Origin: Coriolopsis trogii
Lineage: Eukaryota > Basidiomycota > Agaricomycetes > Polyporales > Polyporaceae
DNA length: 64,000 nt
Assembly: GCA_020543525.1 (NCBI GenBank)
Contig: JAHYIO010000036.1
Span: 434,001 to 498,000 of the forward strand
Direction of reading: 5' to 3'
The position numbers and the translations under genes were made by a program. The notes below the pieces were generated by a model. The model did not search any database, had not been told where the DNA came from, and worked only from the letters and a program-made list of their open reading frames with translations. This document shows, piece by piece, positions 10,057 through 23,120 of this stretch (position 1 is its first letter; each line of letters opens with the position of its first letter).

Positions 10057-12195
10057 TTTGGTACAGGGTCACTCAACTCGCTTATTGTCACTTTCTCTCA
10101 TCTGTTCTATTTGCTGCAACGGCATTGGTTCCAGGTGGTGCAGGTGGAATGTTGCCCCCATCTCTAGTTACAAAACAGACGCACTGCAGCCAGTGCCAGA
10201 GCTGCAATGCAAGCACGTGTCTTGAGTCTTGACTTGCTACAGCACAAACACGACACCAAGAAATTCGCTAATCACCTTCACCGGAAGCTACCCTGCAACA
10301 TCAGTCCTCATCGTTGCGATGGTCGTGCAAGAGGTGCGAGGTCCGCCTACTCAAGCGATATTGAGATACGTATGTCCGAGACTTGGCCAGTGGGCGGGCT
10401 GCATGGCCGACGGAGCACTTTTCAAGCGACCAGTCTCAGTGAGTCTGGGAGATGAATGTTTGGTATAGCGCAGACGCAGGTGGCACACCCTCTTTCTGTC
10501 AACAAGAGAGCAGTCAATGGCTCTGGAAGTGATAGACTCTGACGACTTCCCGTCCTCTCCAGAGACTGCCGAATCCTCATCTTTGTTGTTGGTGGTGGTC
10601 ATGCGCTTTTGCTCTTCCGATGTCACTGGCAGACTGTCCCTGGTTCAACGGTGTTCATCCCTGCCAGAGTCCAGACTGTTCAACATGATGTCAGGAGCCT
10701 GGATCACGATTGCCTCGAGAAGCTCCCGGGACCCGGAGCTGCCCTTGTCAGATGATAGTACGTTCACGGATGCGAGGAACCGCCTTGTGCGACTCAGAGC
10801 TCACACACATATGACAAATCCGGCAGAATACACTGGGCGTGCGGAACGTAAGAGAGACAAGCGTGAGTCGCTTACTAGCATGGACGGCTGAGTGAAGCGA
10901 GGGTTACTCGACGGGACTATTCCGAGACGCGAGTGTTTCAGCCAAGGGGTTATGCTCCTTGCGAACGCTGTGTGCGCAGAGCTGGTGGTCCGTGCGGCGT
11001 ACATGGCGAGAGGTCAAAACATATTTAGAGCCCCGGATAAGGCGCGGCATTCTGCACTCCTCTCCCCCGCTCTCACATTTGCTCTGCTACCTGCTTGCAC
11101 CCTTGCGAGGACCGCGTCCTGCTGCTGAGGATCAGCATGTCGACCTTGTTGTTCCGGCCGAATTGCTGCTCGTCGTCCATGTTGTTGGGTGAGTGGTCGC
11201 TTTGTTTGAGGCAAATCGCTCCTAATCGCTTTGCACGCCGCTGGTTCAGCTGCATACCTCTCCCGGGTGTCAGGAGCACGTTATCGCACTCACTTTCTTG
11301 GCGTCATGTGAAGACACAGTGTTGGCCGTTTGATGGTCCTGTCGCTTTTGTGGGTGAGTGTCGGTCCGTACACGTCTTGCATGTTGGCGCAAACACTGAC
11401 TGTCAATTACCGCTTCCGGGACAGCCGCAGGTGATGGTCCACTCTGCGCTGCCTTACCCTGGTCGTCTGGATCAGCTCATGACCACTCAGAGCTCGACGT
11501 GAGTCTTCCACAAATACGTACCTGGTGTCATGTGCAGAGACAGCGATGGCTCCTGCACCGCCATCGGCCGTCGCTCCCGGGACGTCTGGAGAGCATGGCC
11601 GCCAAGCCAGCACCATACCTGGGCAGTATCATAGGCGGGTATAGTACGCGCATTGCGTGGAGAATCCCGATGGACGGCGACAACGGAGCGAGGCAATCGT
11701 AGAGACTCGGTCAGTGTCACCCGTGGTAAGCGCAAATGTACCTGTCCCGGGACGGCCGCAGGGTATGATGAACGCTGAGCCGCGGTGCTTTGTCCTAGCC
11801 GTCTAGACGAGCTGCCAGGTGAGGTGAGTAGTCAATTGAGTTGCGCCCGATCTGAGGCATAGGCTGAGTGCATGGCAGATCAGGGACGACAGTGATTCAT
11901 GCCCCTTTCGCGACCGGAGACACCGGAAAGCAGCGCGCCCGGTACCAGCTAACGGGGCGACGGGGCAAAGGTGTGATGGTGGGAAGACCATCACTGCGCG
12001 TAGGCGTCGTTGTCGTGATAGATACACTTCGCAGGAGCAAGGCTCTTCCTGTTGGTCAAGAGGGGATAAGGGGAAGGAGATGACGTGTTGCCCAGAGGAG
12101 TAGAGCATGCACATGCCAGTGCGGGCGTAGTCTGCAATGGGAGTGGGTGGGCTACAGCAGTTAGTACAATGTGGTGACGTTACAGATGGTTGATC

Positions 12196-12912
12196 AATGC
12201 TGGGACGAGGGACACTCACCTGGCGGGATGGATATGACCACGGATGTCGTCGGGCTCCAATGTCAGTCAATCACATACCTGTTCTGTCGAGGCCTGGGTG
12301 TCTCGTGTGTCGTTGTCTGGCTAGCCCCGCCCATCGCGCGCTTTCCTGATGCAGGAGTGAATTCCGGCCCGTTCACGTATGCCAGTTGTCGACAGAGAGC
12401 TCGAGCAACTTGTCACCCATCCTCTTACTCACCCAAGCCGCGGGCCTCTCATGTGTTGCTGGAAGAGTCCTGGTCGTCTGGATCAGCTCATGTCGGGATG
12501 GTGGCTAGCGCATGGGGAGAGGGAGACAGACAGGCGAAGGTAGCAACGAGGGAATCGTCGGGAATTGTGAGGGAGCGGGACGTTCGGGATGGGAAGACGG
12601 TATCGTTGATGAATGCTGGGACGAGGGACGCTCACTTGGTGGGGTGAATATATGAGCACGGATGTCGTCGGGCTCCGATGACAGTCAATCACAAGCTGTG
12701 TGTGTGTTCTGTCGAGGCCCGGGTGTCTCGTGTGTCGTTTGGCAGCATGCGCGTGCGATGTTTTGCGCAAGCCTGTCCGTTCACGTACACGAGTTGTCGA
12801 CGGAGAGCTCAAGCAACTCGTCGCCCATCCTCTCACTCACCCACCCAAGCTGCGGGTCTCCCTTGTGTTGCTGGAAGAGTGCCAGTCGTCTGGATCAGCT
12901 CATGCTGGGAGG
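12196..12912. repeat. Internal imperfect direct duplication in module 2
   Basis: Two related blocks begin with AATGCTGGGACGAGGGAC at 12196 and 12612 (416 bp apart). Both run through a TCGTCGGGCTCC segment to a GTCGTCTGGATCAGCTCATG motif. A third copy of that last motif sits near 11463. The same layout recurs in the other module 2 copies with a spacing of 416-423 bp. No coding role was recognised. Confidence 0.75.
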
Positions 12913-13109
12913 GCATGCGGCGCGCGGAGAGAGGGAGATAAAACTGTATTGAAAGCAGTACGGACGACAGAGTAACTATGCGCCCCATGTCGCCCTCATG
13001 CGCGCCTGCGAGGTGAGAGGGGGAGAGAGAACGTACCGGAGAACGGGTTTCCAACAGTGGCAACGACGACCGCCGGGAGGACAGTCGCTGGGGCAGCCGT
13101 CTTGAGGAA

Positions 13110-13340
13110 GTCGACGTTCGAGAGGTGTGCAGAGGAGAGCAGAGCGGGCGCCGGCGGACATGGCTGGGACGGCGACTGACAGAGTTGAGGCGAACAAGAG
13201 CAGCGGGAGGGAAGCAGAGGCGAGCAGACGAGGAGCGACGGAGCGAGAGAGCAAGGGAGCGACGGAGCAAGCAAGAGAGAGCAAGAGAGCAAGGGAGAGC
13301 ACAGAGGGCCGTGAGCGACGCGAGACGAGGCTGGAGCGCG
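13110..13340. repeat. GA/GC-rich low-complexity stretch before the module 1 edge
   Basis: The plus strand is almost only G, A and C with recurring GAGCGA and GAGCAAG words, ending at the CGTCACGTGCAACT edge of NTPase copy B. Long Arg/Glu/Ser-rich frames across it are artefacts of composition. It precedes copies B-F but not copy A, and may act as a purine-rich promoter element. Confidence 0.6.
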
Positions 13341-13549
13341 CGTCACGTGCAACTCGGCATGCGTCACGACTCGCTTCTCTCCGATACAATGATGCATAAA
13401 CTAGCAGCGGGAGCAGAGAACAGAGGCTTGCCCTCTCGCTTCCTCCCACAACATCGCCCGACTTGACCACTAGTCTCCGCTCTGCATACATTAGCTACAC
13501 GGACTCGAGTCTCCCTTCGACTGGCGTGGCCTCACCTCCTTCAGAGGCT

Positions 13550-16090
13550 ATGGATGATCTCCATCGCCGTAGTCCTTCTGTCCGCGGTCCGAGTCCTCGC
13601 TCCAAAAAGCCCCGCTTGGATATCAAAGACGAGCTCGACCTGTGGCTCTCACAGAACGAGGCGCTCACTAACACTCTGCACACAATCAATAAAGTGCCAT
13701 GGCCCGAAGGATCGCTTGTGAAGCTTGTCACCGAAGTCAACGCCTACAAACCCGGTACTTTCAAAGCAATGTACGCACAATTCGATGCTGCCACGGAGCT
13801 CCTCGATACGGAACCGGAGATCAAGCAACTGGTGCAAGGAGGTGATTTCAAGGGCGTCTTGCACTCAGGTCTGTATCATTCGTCTCTCCTCCATGTTATT
13901 CGTTCACATAAAGCCGTCGCATGTGGCAGACATCCTCTATGTCGCTGGTTTAAAGCCAGCACCCCACGATCGCGTACCCTCGTTCCTACAAATTCAGGTA
14001 GAGGAAGCTTGGAAGGCCCCGTACATCGGGAACTCGCATGAACTCCTGGCCGCTAATCTTCGCGAAATGTACCTTGACTCCGTGGAGAAGCGCAATAACG
14101 CAAATGACCGCACTCACAGGGGCTACACGTCCATGATCCAGAGCTCGGGTTCCGGCAAATCAAGGATGGCCGACGAGGCCGCCAAACTCATATTCACCAT
14201 TCCTTTCAACATCCAAGGGGCTGAGCACACGGACGGTACGTGGACTTGTTCACATCAAGTGGTGTCTTTGGTCCTCAGTCGACTTCAGATGGCGCATGGC
14301 CTCCGCCCGATGACTCTGTCCGGAACTGGCTCGTCAATTTCCCAGACATAGACGGCGTGGACGAAAGACAGCTCTCTCTCAGATATCTCTGTTTCTTTCG
14401 AGCCGTATTCGAAGAGACCGCAAAGGCCGTCCGCGAGAGGTTTCCCGATCGGCCTTCTAGGACTGAACAAGAATTTGCGTTGTGTTGGCATATCAAGCTC
14501 GCAACTGGCCACTACCGCGATGAGCTGTACCGTTCTATTGTGTCTCGAGCGGTGAGCACATTTGCCTGTACCGCGTCTCCTCCTCCGTTAACCGAGCCGC
14601 TGCATAGAGTGTCTTTGTCGAGGAGTTGACGTCTCTTGAACGCAAAGTAAAGTCCTCTTTCAATGTCAGGCACTATACTAATATGATCCTGCTGTATCTC
14701 GAAGATGAGGGCTCTTGTCGGAGACACAAGGGTGAGCGAGATTGTTTTCTGACATCGAGGGGATCATTGACACATTTGCAACGCGTTTGGAGAGTGCGCA
14801 CGTGGAGCTCCAACAATACGAGATGAGAACCGTACACAACACGAGAAGCGCGTTGGATGATCTCGTGTCGCTTGTCCGCGAGCGTTCCAACCATATCGAG
14901 TTGCCGGAACGTGTCTCAGCCTCTACAGCCACGTATCCCGCAAAGGTCCGACCTCTCTCTGTGTTCATCTACTTTGACGAGGCACAGTCACTGGCAGCGA
15001 GACCTTCTGGAGTCTCCGGGAAAGTGCCCCTTGATGCCTTTGTACAAACTCTGGATATGTTCCGAGACCGCGGTGCGTTCACCGTGCTGTTGTCGACGGA
15101 GCTGAACATAGAACACTTGCCGCCACCCTCTTCGTACTCTCCCTCTGCACGGTTCCGCAATCTTGATCGGTACATGCATGCCCCCCTTACGGAGATGTCC
15201 TTCGATTGTTTTGGGTCGCACAAGCTCGAGCCGTTGTCCCTCCATGCTGACGGTGTCGGCAAGGTGGAATCTATGGCCCAGTTTGGGCGACCTCTGCGAG
15301 TGGTTTTGTCCTGTTTGTTTCTTGGAGTCGTCCGCTGATGTATGACGACAGCTGGAGAGCGATGCTAGCGCCCTATCGCAAAAGCACGACCACGGATTCC
15401 ACAACGGCCTCTGGTGAATACGACTCCGTACCACACGAGGAATGCGAAAGGCTGCTCCACTTTGCCCGCTCGAAGCTGCTTGGTCGAAAGTCGTTGACTG
15501 GTGAGCGGACGGAATATGCACGGGCAGCTCAGACGGCCGTTCTTGATGTGCGGATCACGCTGTCTTACGAGGCTAGCCTCGCATCGACCCACCGGCACCA
15601 GGCGGACCTCGTCGCGAACCACATGCGCACCGTCTACTCTATCCCTCGTGATCGCGAATACCTTCGCTCAGGCTACTCTTCGGAGCCTATCCTGGCGGAA
15701 GCTGCGGCGCGCCAGCTCGCTACTTGGCGCCGACTCGAGCACGACCGTCAAGGCCCAGAGCTCGCCACAGAACCAGCGGTCGACATACTCTGGGACAGCT
15801 TCGAGCGCGACCTCCTCGCGCGTGGTGAGATCGGTGCGGCAGTCGGGCGTCTTCTACTGACGCTAGCCCACGACCGTGCGGTGACGAACTCTGGGGGGAT
15901 GCACTTCAGTCAGCCTGTCTCCGTCGCAGATTTCTTCGAAGCGCTTTTCCACAAGCAGGATGCGGAACGCGTCCTGAACAGCACCCCCGACAACCAGCCC
16001 AAGACAGCCGGAAGCACGCTGGGCGAGGTGTTCAAGGTTACAAAACAGACGCACTGCAGCCAGTGCCAGAGCTGCAATGCAAGCACATAG
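13550..16090 (+). pseudogene. NTPase/REase gene copy B, truncated by deletion
   Basis: Exons follow copy A with ATG at 13550: 13550-13868, 13930-14235, 14289-14551, 14608-~14735, ~14795-15295, then 15352 onward. The first exon lacks nine bases after the second codon, a feature shared only with copy C. P-loop and Walker B are intact. In the last exon the frame breaks off at about 16036, where DNA from deep inside module 2 is joined. The frame then runs 18 codons into that sequence (a Cys-rich VTKQTHCSQCQSC tail) and stops. The whole REase-like part, the C-terminus and the module 2 gene are gone. If expressed it would give an NTPase without the nuclease-like domain. Confidence 0.75.
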
Positions 16091-19000
16091 TGATTTTGTG
16101 TCTTGAGTCTTGACTTGCTACAGCACAAACACGACACCAAGAAATTCGCTAATCACCTTCACCGGAAGCTACCCTGCAACATCAGTCCTCATTGTTGCGA
16201 TGGTCGTGCGAGAGGTGCGAGGTCCGCCTACTCAAGCGATATTGAGATACGTATGTCCGAGACTTGGCCAGTGGGCGGGCTGCATGGCCGACGGAGCACT
16301 TTTCAAGCGACCAGTCTCAGTGAGTCTGGGAGATGAATGTTTGGTATAGCGCAGACGCAGGTGGCACACCTTCTTTCTGTCAACAAGAGAGCGGTCAATG
16401 GCTCTGGAAGTGATCGACTCTGACGACTTCCTGTCCTCTCCAGAGACTGCCGAATCCTCATCTTTGTTGTTGGTGGTGGTCATGCGCTTTTGCTCTTCCG
16501 ATGTCACTGGCAGACTGTCCCTGGTTCAACGGTGTTCATCCCTGCCAGAGTCCAGACTGTTCAACATGATGTCAGGAGCCTGGATCACGATTGCCTCGAG
16601 AAGCTCCCGGGACCCGGAGCTGCCCTTGTCAGATGATAGTACGTTCACGGATGCGATGAACCGCCTTGTGCGACTCAGAGCTCACACACATATGACAAAT
16701 CCGGCAGAATACACTGGGCGTGCGGAACGTAAGAGAGACAAGCGTGAGTCGCTTACTAGCATGGACGGCTGAGTGAAGCGAGGGTTACTCGACGGGACTA
16801 TTCCGAGACGCGAGTGTTTCAGCCAAGGGGTTATGCTCCGTGCGAACGCTGTGTGCGCAGAGCTGGTGGTCCGTGCGGCGTACATGGCGAGAGGTCAAAA
16901 CATATTTAGAGCCCCGGATAAGGCGCGGCAGTCTGCACTCCTCTCCCCCGCTCTCACATTTGCTCTGCTACCTGCTTGCACCCTTGCGAGGACCGCGTCC
17001 TGCTGCTGAGGATCAGCATGTCGACCTTGTTGTTCCGGCCGAATTGCTGCTCATCGTCCACGTTGTTGGGTGAGTGGTCGCTTTGTTTGAGGCAAATCGC
17101 TCCTAATCGCTTTGCACGCCGCTGGTTCAGCTGCATACCTCTCCCGGGTGTCGGGAGCATGTTATCGCACTCACTTTCTTGGCGTCATGTGAAGACACAG
17201 TGTTGGCCGTTTGATGGTCCTGTCGCTTTTGTGGGTGAGTGTCGGTCCGTACACATCTTGCATGTTGGCGCAAACACTGACTGTCAATTACCGCTTCCGG
17301 GACAGCCGCAGGTGATGGTCCACTCTGCGCTGCCTTACCCTGGTTGTCTGGATCAGCTCATGACCACTCAGAGCTCGACGTGAGTCTTCCACAAATACGT
17401 ACCTGGTGTCATGTGCAGAGACAGCGATGGCTCCTGCACCACCATCAGCCGTCGCTCCCGGGACGTCTGGAGAGCATGGCCGCCAAGCCAGCACCATACC
17501 TGGGCAGTAACATAGGCGGGTATAGTACGCGCATTGCGTGGAGAATCCCGATGGACGGCGACAACGGAGCGAGGCAATCGTAGAGACTCGGTCAGTGTCA
17601 CCTGTGGTGAGCGCAAACGTACCTGTCCCGGGATGGCCGCAGGGTATGATGAACGCTGAGCCGCGGTGCTTTGTCCTAGCCGTCTAGACGAGCTGCCAGG
17701 TGAGGTGAGTAGTCAATTGAGTTGCGCCCGATCTGAGGCATAGGCTGAGTGCATGGCAGATCAGGGACGACAGTGATTCATGCCCCTTTCGCGACCGGAG
17801 CCACCGGAAAGAAGCACGCCCGGTACCAGCATAACGGGGCGATGGGGCGAAGGTCTGATGGTGGGAAGACCATCACTGCGCGTAGGTGTCGTCGTCGTGA
17901 TAGATACGCTTCGCAGGAGCAAGGCTCTTCCTGTTGGTCAAGAGGGGATAAGGGGAAGGAGATGACGTGTTGCCCAGAGGAGTAGAGCGTGCACATGCCA
18001 GTGCGGGCGTAGTCTGCAATGGGAGTGGGTGGGCTACAGCAGTTAGTACAATGTGGTGACGTTACAGATGGTTGATCAATGCTGGGACGAGGGACACTTA
18101 CCTGGCGGGATGGATATGAGCACGGATGTCGTCGGGCTTCAATGTCAGTCAATCCCAAGCTGCGTACCTGTTCTGTCGAGGCCCGGGTGTCTCGTATGTC
18201 GTTGTCTGGCTAGCCCCGCCCATCGCGCGCTTTCCTGACGCAGAAGTGAATTCCGGCCCGTTCACGTACACCAGTTGTCGACGGAGAGCTCGAGCAACTT
18301 GTCACCCATCCTCTTACTCACCCAAGCCGCGGGCCTCTCGCGTGTTGCTGGAAGAGTCCCGGTCGTCTGGATCAGCTCATGCCGGGATGGTGGCTAGCGC
18401 ATGGGAAGAGGGAGACAGACAGGCAAAGGTAGCGACGAGGGGATCGTCGGGAATTGTGAGGGAGCGGGACGTTCGGGATGGGAAGACGGTATCATTGATC
18501 AATGCTGGGACGAGGGACACTCACTTGGTGGGGTGAATATGAGCACGGATGTCGTCGGGCTCCGATGTCAGTCAATCACAAGCTGTGTACGTGTTCTGTC
18601 GAGGCCCAGGTGTCTCGTGTGTCGTTTGGCAGCATGCGCGTGCGATGGTTTGCGCAAGCCCGTCCGTTGGTACACGAGGTGTCGACGGAGAGCTCGAGCA
18701 ACTCGTTGCCCATCCTCTCACTCACCCACCCAAGCCGCAGGTCTCCCTTGTGTTGCTGGAAGAGTGCCAGTCGTCTGGATCAGCTCATGCTGGGATGGCG
18801 TGGGGCGCGCGGAGAGAGGGAGATAAAATTGCATTGACAGCGGTACAGACGACAGAGTAACTATGCGCCCCATGTCGCCCTCATGCGCGCCTGCGAGGTG
18901 AGAGGGGGAGAGAACGTACCGGAGAACGGGTTTCCAACAGTGGCAACGACGACCGCCGGGAGGACAGTCGCTGGGGCAGCCGTCTTGAGGAAGTCGACGT

Positions 19001-19223
19001 TCGAGAGGTGTGCAGAGGAGAGCAGAGCGGGCCCCGGCGGACATGGCTGGGACGGCGACTGACAGAGTTGAGGCGAACAAGAGCAGCGGGAGGGAAGCAG
19101 AGGCGAGCAGACGAGGAGCGACGGAGCGAGAGAGCAAGGGAGCGACGGAGCGAGCAAGAGAGAGCAAGAGAGCAAGGGAGAGCACAGAGGGCCGTGAGCG
19201 ACGCGAGACGAGGCTGGAGCGCG
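16037..19223. repeat. Spacer module 2, second copy, 5' part deleted
   Basis: Begins at the deletion junction inside NTPase copy B and matches the first module 2 from about 10168 onward. The minisatellite and the minus-strand two-exon gene are missing. It keeps an 11 bp segment (ATAGTGATTTT near 16088) absent from the first, fourth and fifth copies but present in the third. The internal duplication is at about 18078 and 18501. No gene is supported here. Confidence 0.8.
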
Positions 19224-19432
19224 CGTCACGTGCAACTCGGCATGCGTCACGACTCGCTTCTCTCCGATACAATGATGCATAAACTAGCAGCGGGAGCAGA
19301 GAACAGAGGCTTGCCCTCTTGCTTCCTCCCACAACATCGCCCGACTTGACCACTAGTCTCCGCTCTGCATACATTAGCTACACGGACTCGAGTCTCCCTT
19401 CGACTGGCGTGGCCTCACCTCCTTCAGAGGCT

Positions 19433-22400
19433 ATGGATGATCTCCATCGCCGTAGTCCTTCTGTCCGCGGTCCGAGTCCTCGCTCCAAAAAGCCCCGCTT
19501 GGATATCAAAGACGAGCTCGACCTGTGGCTCTCACAGAACGAGGCGCTCACTAACACTCTGCACACAATCAATAAAGTGCCATGGCCCGAAGGATCGCTT
19601 GTGAAGCTTGTCACCGAAGTCAACGCCTACAAACCCGGTACTTTCAAAGCAATGTACGCACAATTCGATGCTGCCACAGAGCTCCTCGATACGGAACCGG
19701 AGATCAAGCAACTGGTGCAAGCAGGTGATTTCAAGGGCGTCTTGCACTCAGGTCTGTATCATTCGTCTCTCCTCCATGTTATTTGTTCACATATCGCCGT
19801 CGCATGTGGCAGACATCCTCTACGTCGCTGGTTTAAAGCCAGCACCTCACGATCGCGTACCCTCGTTCCTGCAAATTCAGATAGAGGAAGCTTGGTAGGC
19901 CCCGTACATCGGGAACTCGCATGAACTCCTGGCCGCTAATCTTCGCGAAATGTACCTTGACTCCGTGGAGAAGCGCAATAACGCAAATGACCGCACTCAC
20001 AGGGGCTACACGTCCATGATCCAGAGCTCGGGTTCCGGCAAATCAAGGATGGCCGACGAGGCTGCCAAACTCATATTCACCATTCCTTTCAACATCCGAG
20101 GGGCTGAGCACACGGACGGTACGTGGACTTGTTCACATCAAGTGGTGTCTTTGGTCCTCAGTCGACTTCAGATGGCGCATGGCCTCCGCCCGATGACTCT
20201 GTCCGGAACTGGCTCGTCAATTTCCCAGACATAGACGGCGTGGACGAAAGACAGCTCTCTCTCAGATATCTCTGTTTCTTTCGAGCCGTATTCGAAGAGA
20301 CCGCAAAGGCCGTCCGCGAGAGGTTTCCCGATCGGCCTTCTAGGACTGAACAAGAATTTGCGTTGTGTTGGCATATCAAGCTCGCAACTGGCCACTACCG
20401 CGATGAGCTGTACCGTTCTATTGTGTCTCGAGCGGTGAGCACATTTGCCTGTACCGCGTCTCCTCCTCCGTTAACCGAGCCGCTGCATAGAGTGTCTTTG
20501 TCGAGGAGTTGACGTCTCTTGAACGCAAAGTAAAGTCCTCTTTCAATGTCAGGCACTATACTAATATGATCCTGCTGTATCTCGAAGATGAGCGCTCTTG
20601 TCGGAGACACAAGGGTGAGCGAGATTGTTCTCTGACATCGAGGGGATCATTGACACATTTGCAACGCGTTTGGAGGGTGCGCACGTGGAGCTCCAACAAT
20701 ACGAGATGAGAACCGTACACAACACGAGAAGCGCGTTGGATGATCTCGTGTCGCTTGTCCGCGAGCGTTCCAACCATATCGAGTCGCCGGAACGTGTCTC
20801 AGCCTCTACAGCCACGTATCCCGCAAAGGTCCGACCTCTCTCTGTGTTCATCTACTTTGACGAGGCACAGTCACTGGCAGCGAGACCTTCTGGAGTCTCC
20901 GGGAAAGTGCCCCTTGATGCCTTTGTACAAACTCTGGATATGTTCCGAGACCGCGGTGCGTTCACCGTGCTGTTGTCGACGGAGCTGAACATAGAACACT
21001 TGCCGCCACCCTCTTCGTACTCTCCCTCTGCACGGTTCCGCAATCTTGATCGGTACATGCATGCCCCCCTTACGGAGACGCCCTTCGACTGTTTTGGGTC
21101 GCACAAGCTCGAGCCGTTGTCCCTCCGTGCTGACGGTGTCGGCAAGGTGGAATTTATGGCCCAGTTTGGGCGACCTCTGCGAGTGGTTTTGTCCTGTTTG
21201 TTTCTTGGAGTCGTCCGCTGATGTATGACGACAGCTGGAGAGCGATGCTAGCGCCCTATCGCAAAAGCACGACCACGGATTCCACAACGGCCTCTGGTGA
21301 ATACGACTCCGTACCACACGAGGAATGCGAAAGGCTGCTCCACTTTGCCCGCTCGAAGCTGCTTGGTCGAAAGTCATTGACTGGTGAGCGGACGGAATAT
21401 GCACGGGCAGCTCAGACGGCCGTTCTTGATGTGCGGATCACGCTGTCTTACGAGGCTAGCCTCGCATCGACCCACCGGCACCAGGCGGACCTCGTCGCGA
21501 ACCACATGCGCACTGTCTACTCTATCCCTCGTGATCGCGAATACCTTCGCTCAGGCTACTCTTCGGAGCCTATTCTCGCGGAAGCTGCGGCGCGCCAGCT
21601 CGCCACTTGGCGCCGACTCGAGCACGACCGTCAAGGCCCAGAGCTCGCCACAGAACCAGCGGTCGACATACTCTGGGACAGCTTCGAGCGCGACCTCCTC
21701 GCGCGCAGTGAGATCGGTGCGGCAGTCGGGCGTCTTCTACTGACGCTAGCCCACGACCGTGCGGTGACGAACTCTGGGGGGATGCACTTCAGTCAGCCTG
21801 TCTCCGTCGCAGATTTCTTCGAAGCGCTTTTCCACAAGCAGGATGCGGAACGCGTCCTGAACAGCACCCCCGACAACCAGCCCAAGACAGCCGGAAGCAC
21901 GCTGGGCGAGGTGTTCAAGGACGCCGTCCTGAACTTCACGCACTTTGCGGAGTGGGAGGACGACTCGGTGCCAGAGGAGGAGAGCGCTGTCGGGTGCTTC
22001 GTCCGGCACATGGGTCTCGTCTGCCGGCACCGTGGCGCGCGCGTCGACGTCCTCCTCCCTGTTCTCCTCTGTCGAGATGCCTCCCTCGGGCCAGAGGTGA
22101 TGTCGGCGATCTTGGTCCAGATCCGTCTCCAAGACAGGGCGGGCTCCGTGTCTGATCACGGCATCGACGAGGACGACGTCCGGTTCTTCTCGCGGGACGG
22201 GGGCGCAGCGGACGGGCAGCGGCTGCGGCCGTACATCACCGTGACCATGGAGCTGGGCGTCACGAACGCTTCAAGTCTACCGCCAGCACACGCCACCACC
22301 ATCCCGCACCCACACCCGCACCCGCAGACGCAGACGGGTGCTGTCCACCCACGCTACAGCATCTACGCTTACGGATGCTCGCCCTCGGTGTACAAGGTCA

Positions 22401-22672
22401 TAGGGAGGCGCGAGCAGGAGATGTACACGCAGATCGTGCGGAGCGGTCGACCCCTCGGCGAGCACCCCCGTCAGGATCGCGGCTCGCTCCGTGCGGTGCG
22501 GAAGCAGAAGCCCTTCTTTGCGCAGGATCCCGCGAGCTGGTTCTGGTCCAGAAGCGAGACGGTGGACTGGGGTGAGCCGGCGGCTGAGAGCTCGGGTCGT
22601 GGAGACTTGGGTGCTGTGTACGTTGGGAGTGCGATTCGGGGCAGTCGTGGTGCAGAAGCAAAGTCCGATTGA
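19433..22672 (+). CDS. P-loop NTPase with REase-fold-like C-terminus, copy C
   Basis: Exons: 19433-19751, 19813-20118, 20172-20434, 20491-~20618, ~20678-21178, 21235-22672. The layout and motifs are those of copy A: P-loop in exon 2, FIYFDEAQ in exon 5, FGRPL/WRAML join across the GC-AG intron, and FTHF, VDVLLPVLL and AILVQIR in the last exon. It shares the nine-base deletion in exon 1 with copy B. The His-Pro tract is the shortest of the set, and the C-terminus is the long form ending in AEAKSD. No stop or frameshift was seen, so it may be functional. Its 3' module 2 carries the copia insertion. Confidence 0.7.
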
Positions 22673-22987
22673 GGATTGATGACATTACTCGTACACATTG
22701 TACTGCATCCCCGGCTGTCTTCGCCTGCAGGATGTTTGTATCGCTAGCACTTTTGTTGGTTCTGAATGGGAGACTTCCTGATCTCTTGCGTGGATTCTGG
22801 CGGAGGGGGGCGGCGGCATGACTTGTGAGTGGGCCGGGGAAGGACGGTGCGTGCGTGGCAGTGGGAGAAACGGTGCGTACGTGGCGAGGGTCGTCTGAGG
22901 GAGCCGTGCACGATTGGCGACGGGTGGTGGTGGGCGAGTATCTCGACTGAACACGAGCATCTCCCAGATCGATCACTTGACTCCGTC

Positions 22988-23120
22988 TTGTTCATACAGG
23001 CTCATTTTGTTCATACAGGCTCATTTTGTTCATACGGGCTCATTTTGTTCATACGGGCTCATTTTGTTCATACAGGCTCATTTTGTTCATACAGGCTCAT
23101 TTTGTTCATACGGGCTCATT
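22988..23120. repeat. 19 bp minisatellite, expanded to seven units
   Basis: Same unit as at 8009 but seven tandem copies with alternating CATACAGG and CATACGGG variants. This accounts for 76 bp of the length difference between this module and the later ones. Confidence 0.9.

Larger units (their letters stand above)
7764..13340. repeat. Spacer module 2, first copy
   Basis: About 5.58 kb between NTPase copies A and B. In order it holds: a plus-strand Cys-rich frame with a CX5CX2CX2C pattern (8465-8503), a 19 bp minisatellite, the minus-strand two-exon gene at 8968-9771, and a stretch with a Cys-rich minus-strand frame at 9790-10056. From about 10200 to 12100 there are only short frames on both strands that I cannot assign. 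After that come an internal duplication of about 416 bp (12196-12912) and a GA-rich low-complexity stretch (13110-13340). No transposase, terminal inverted repeat or LTR was recognised at its edges. Confidence 0.8.

Noticed and set aside
10351..10891. Overlapping frames on both strands (10517-10891 plus; 10626-10351 minus) in module 2
   Set aside because: Either might be coding, but neither has splice partners, a domain or a clear start context, and overlapping opposite frames cannot both be counted.
13125..13466. Arg/Glu-rich frames through the GA-rich stretch, with their Leu/Ser-rich opposites
   Set aside because: Long frames on both strands arise from the simple composition and repeat in each module without a start context or domain.
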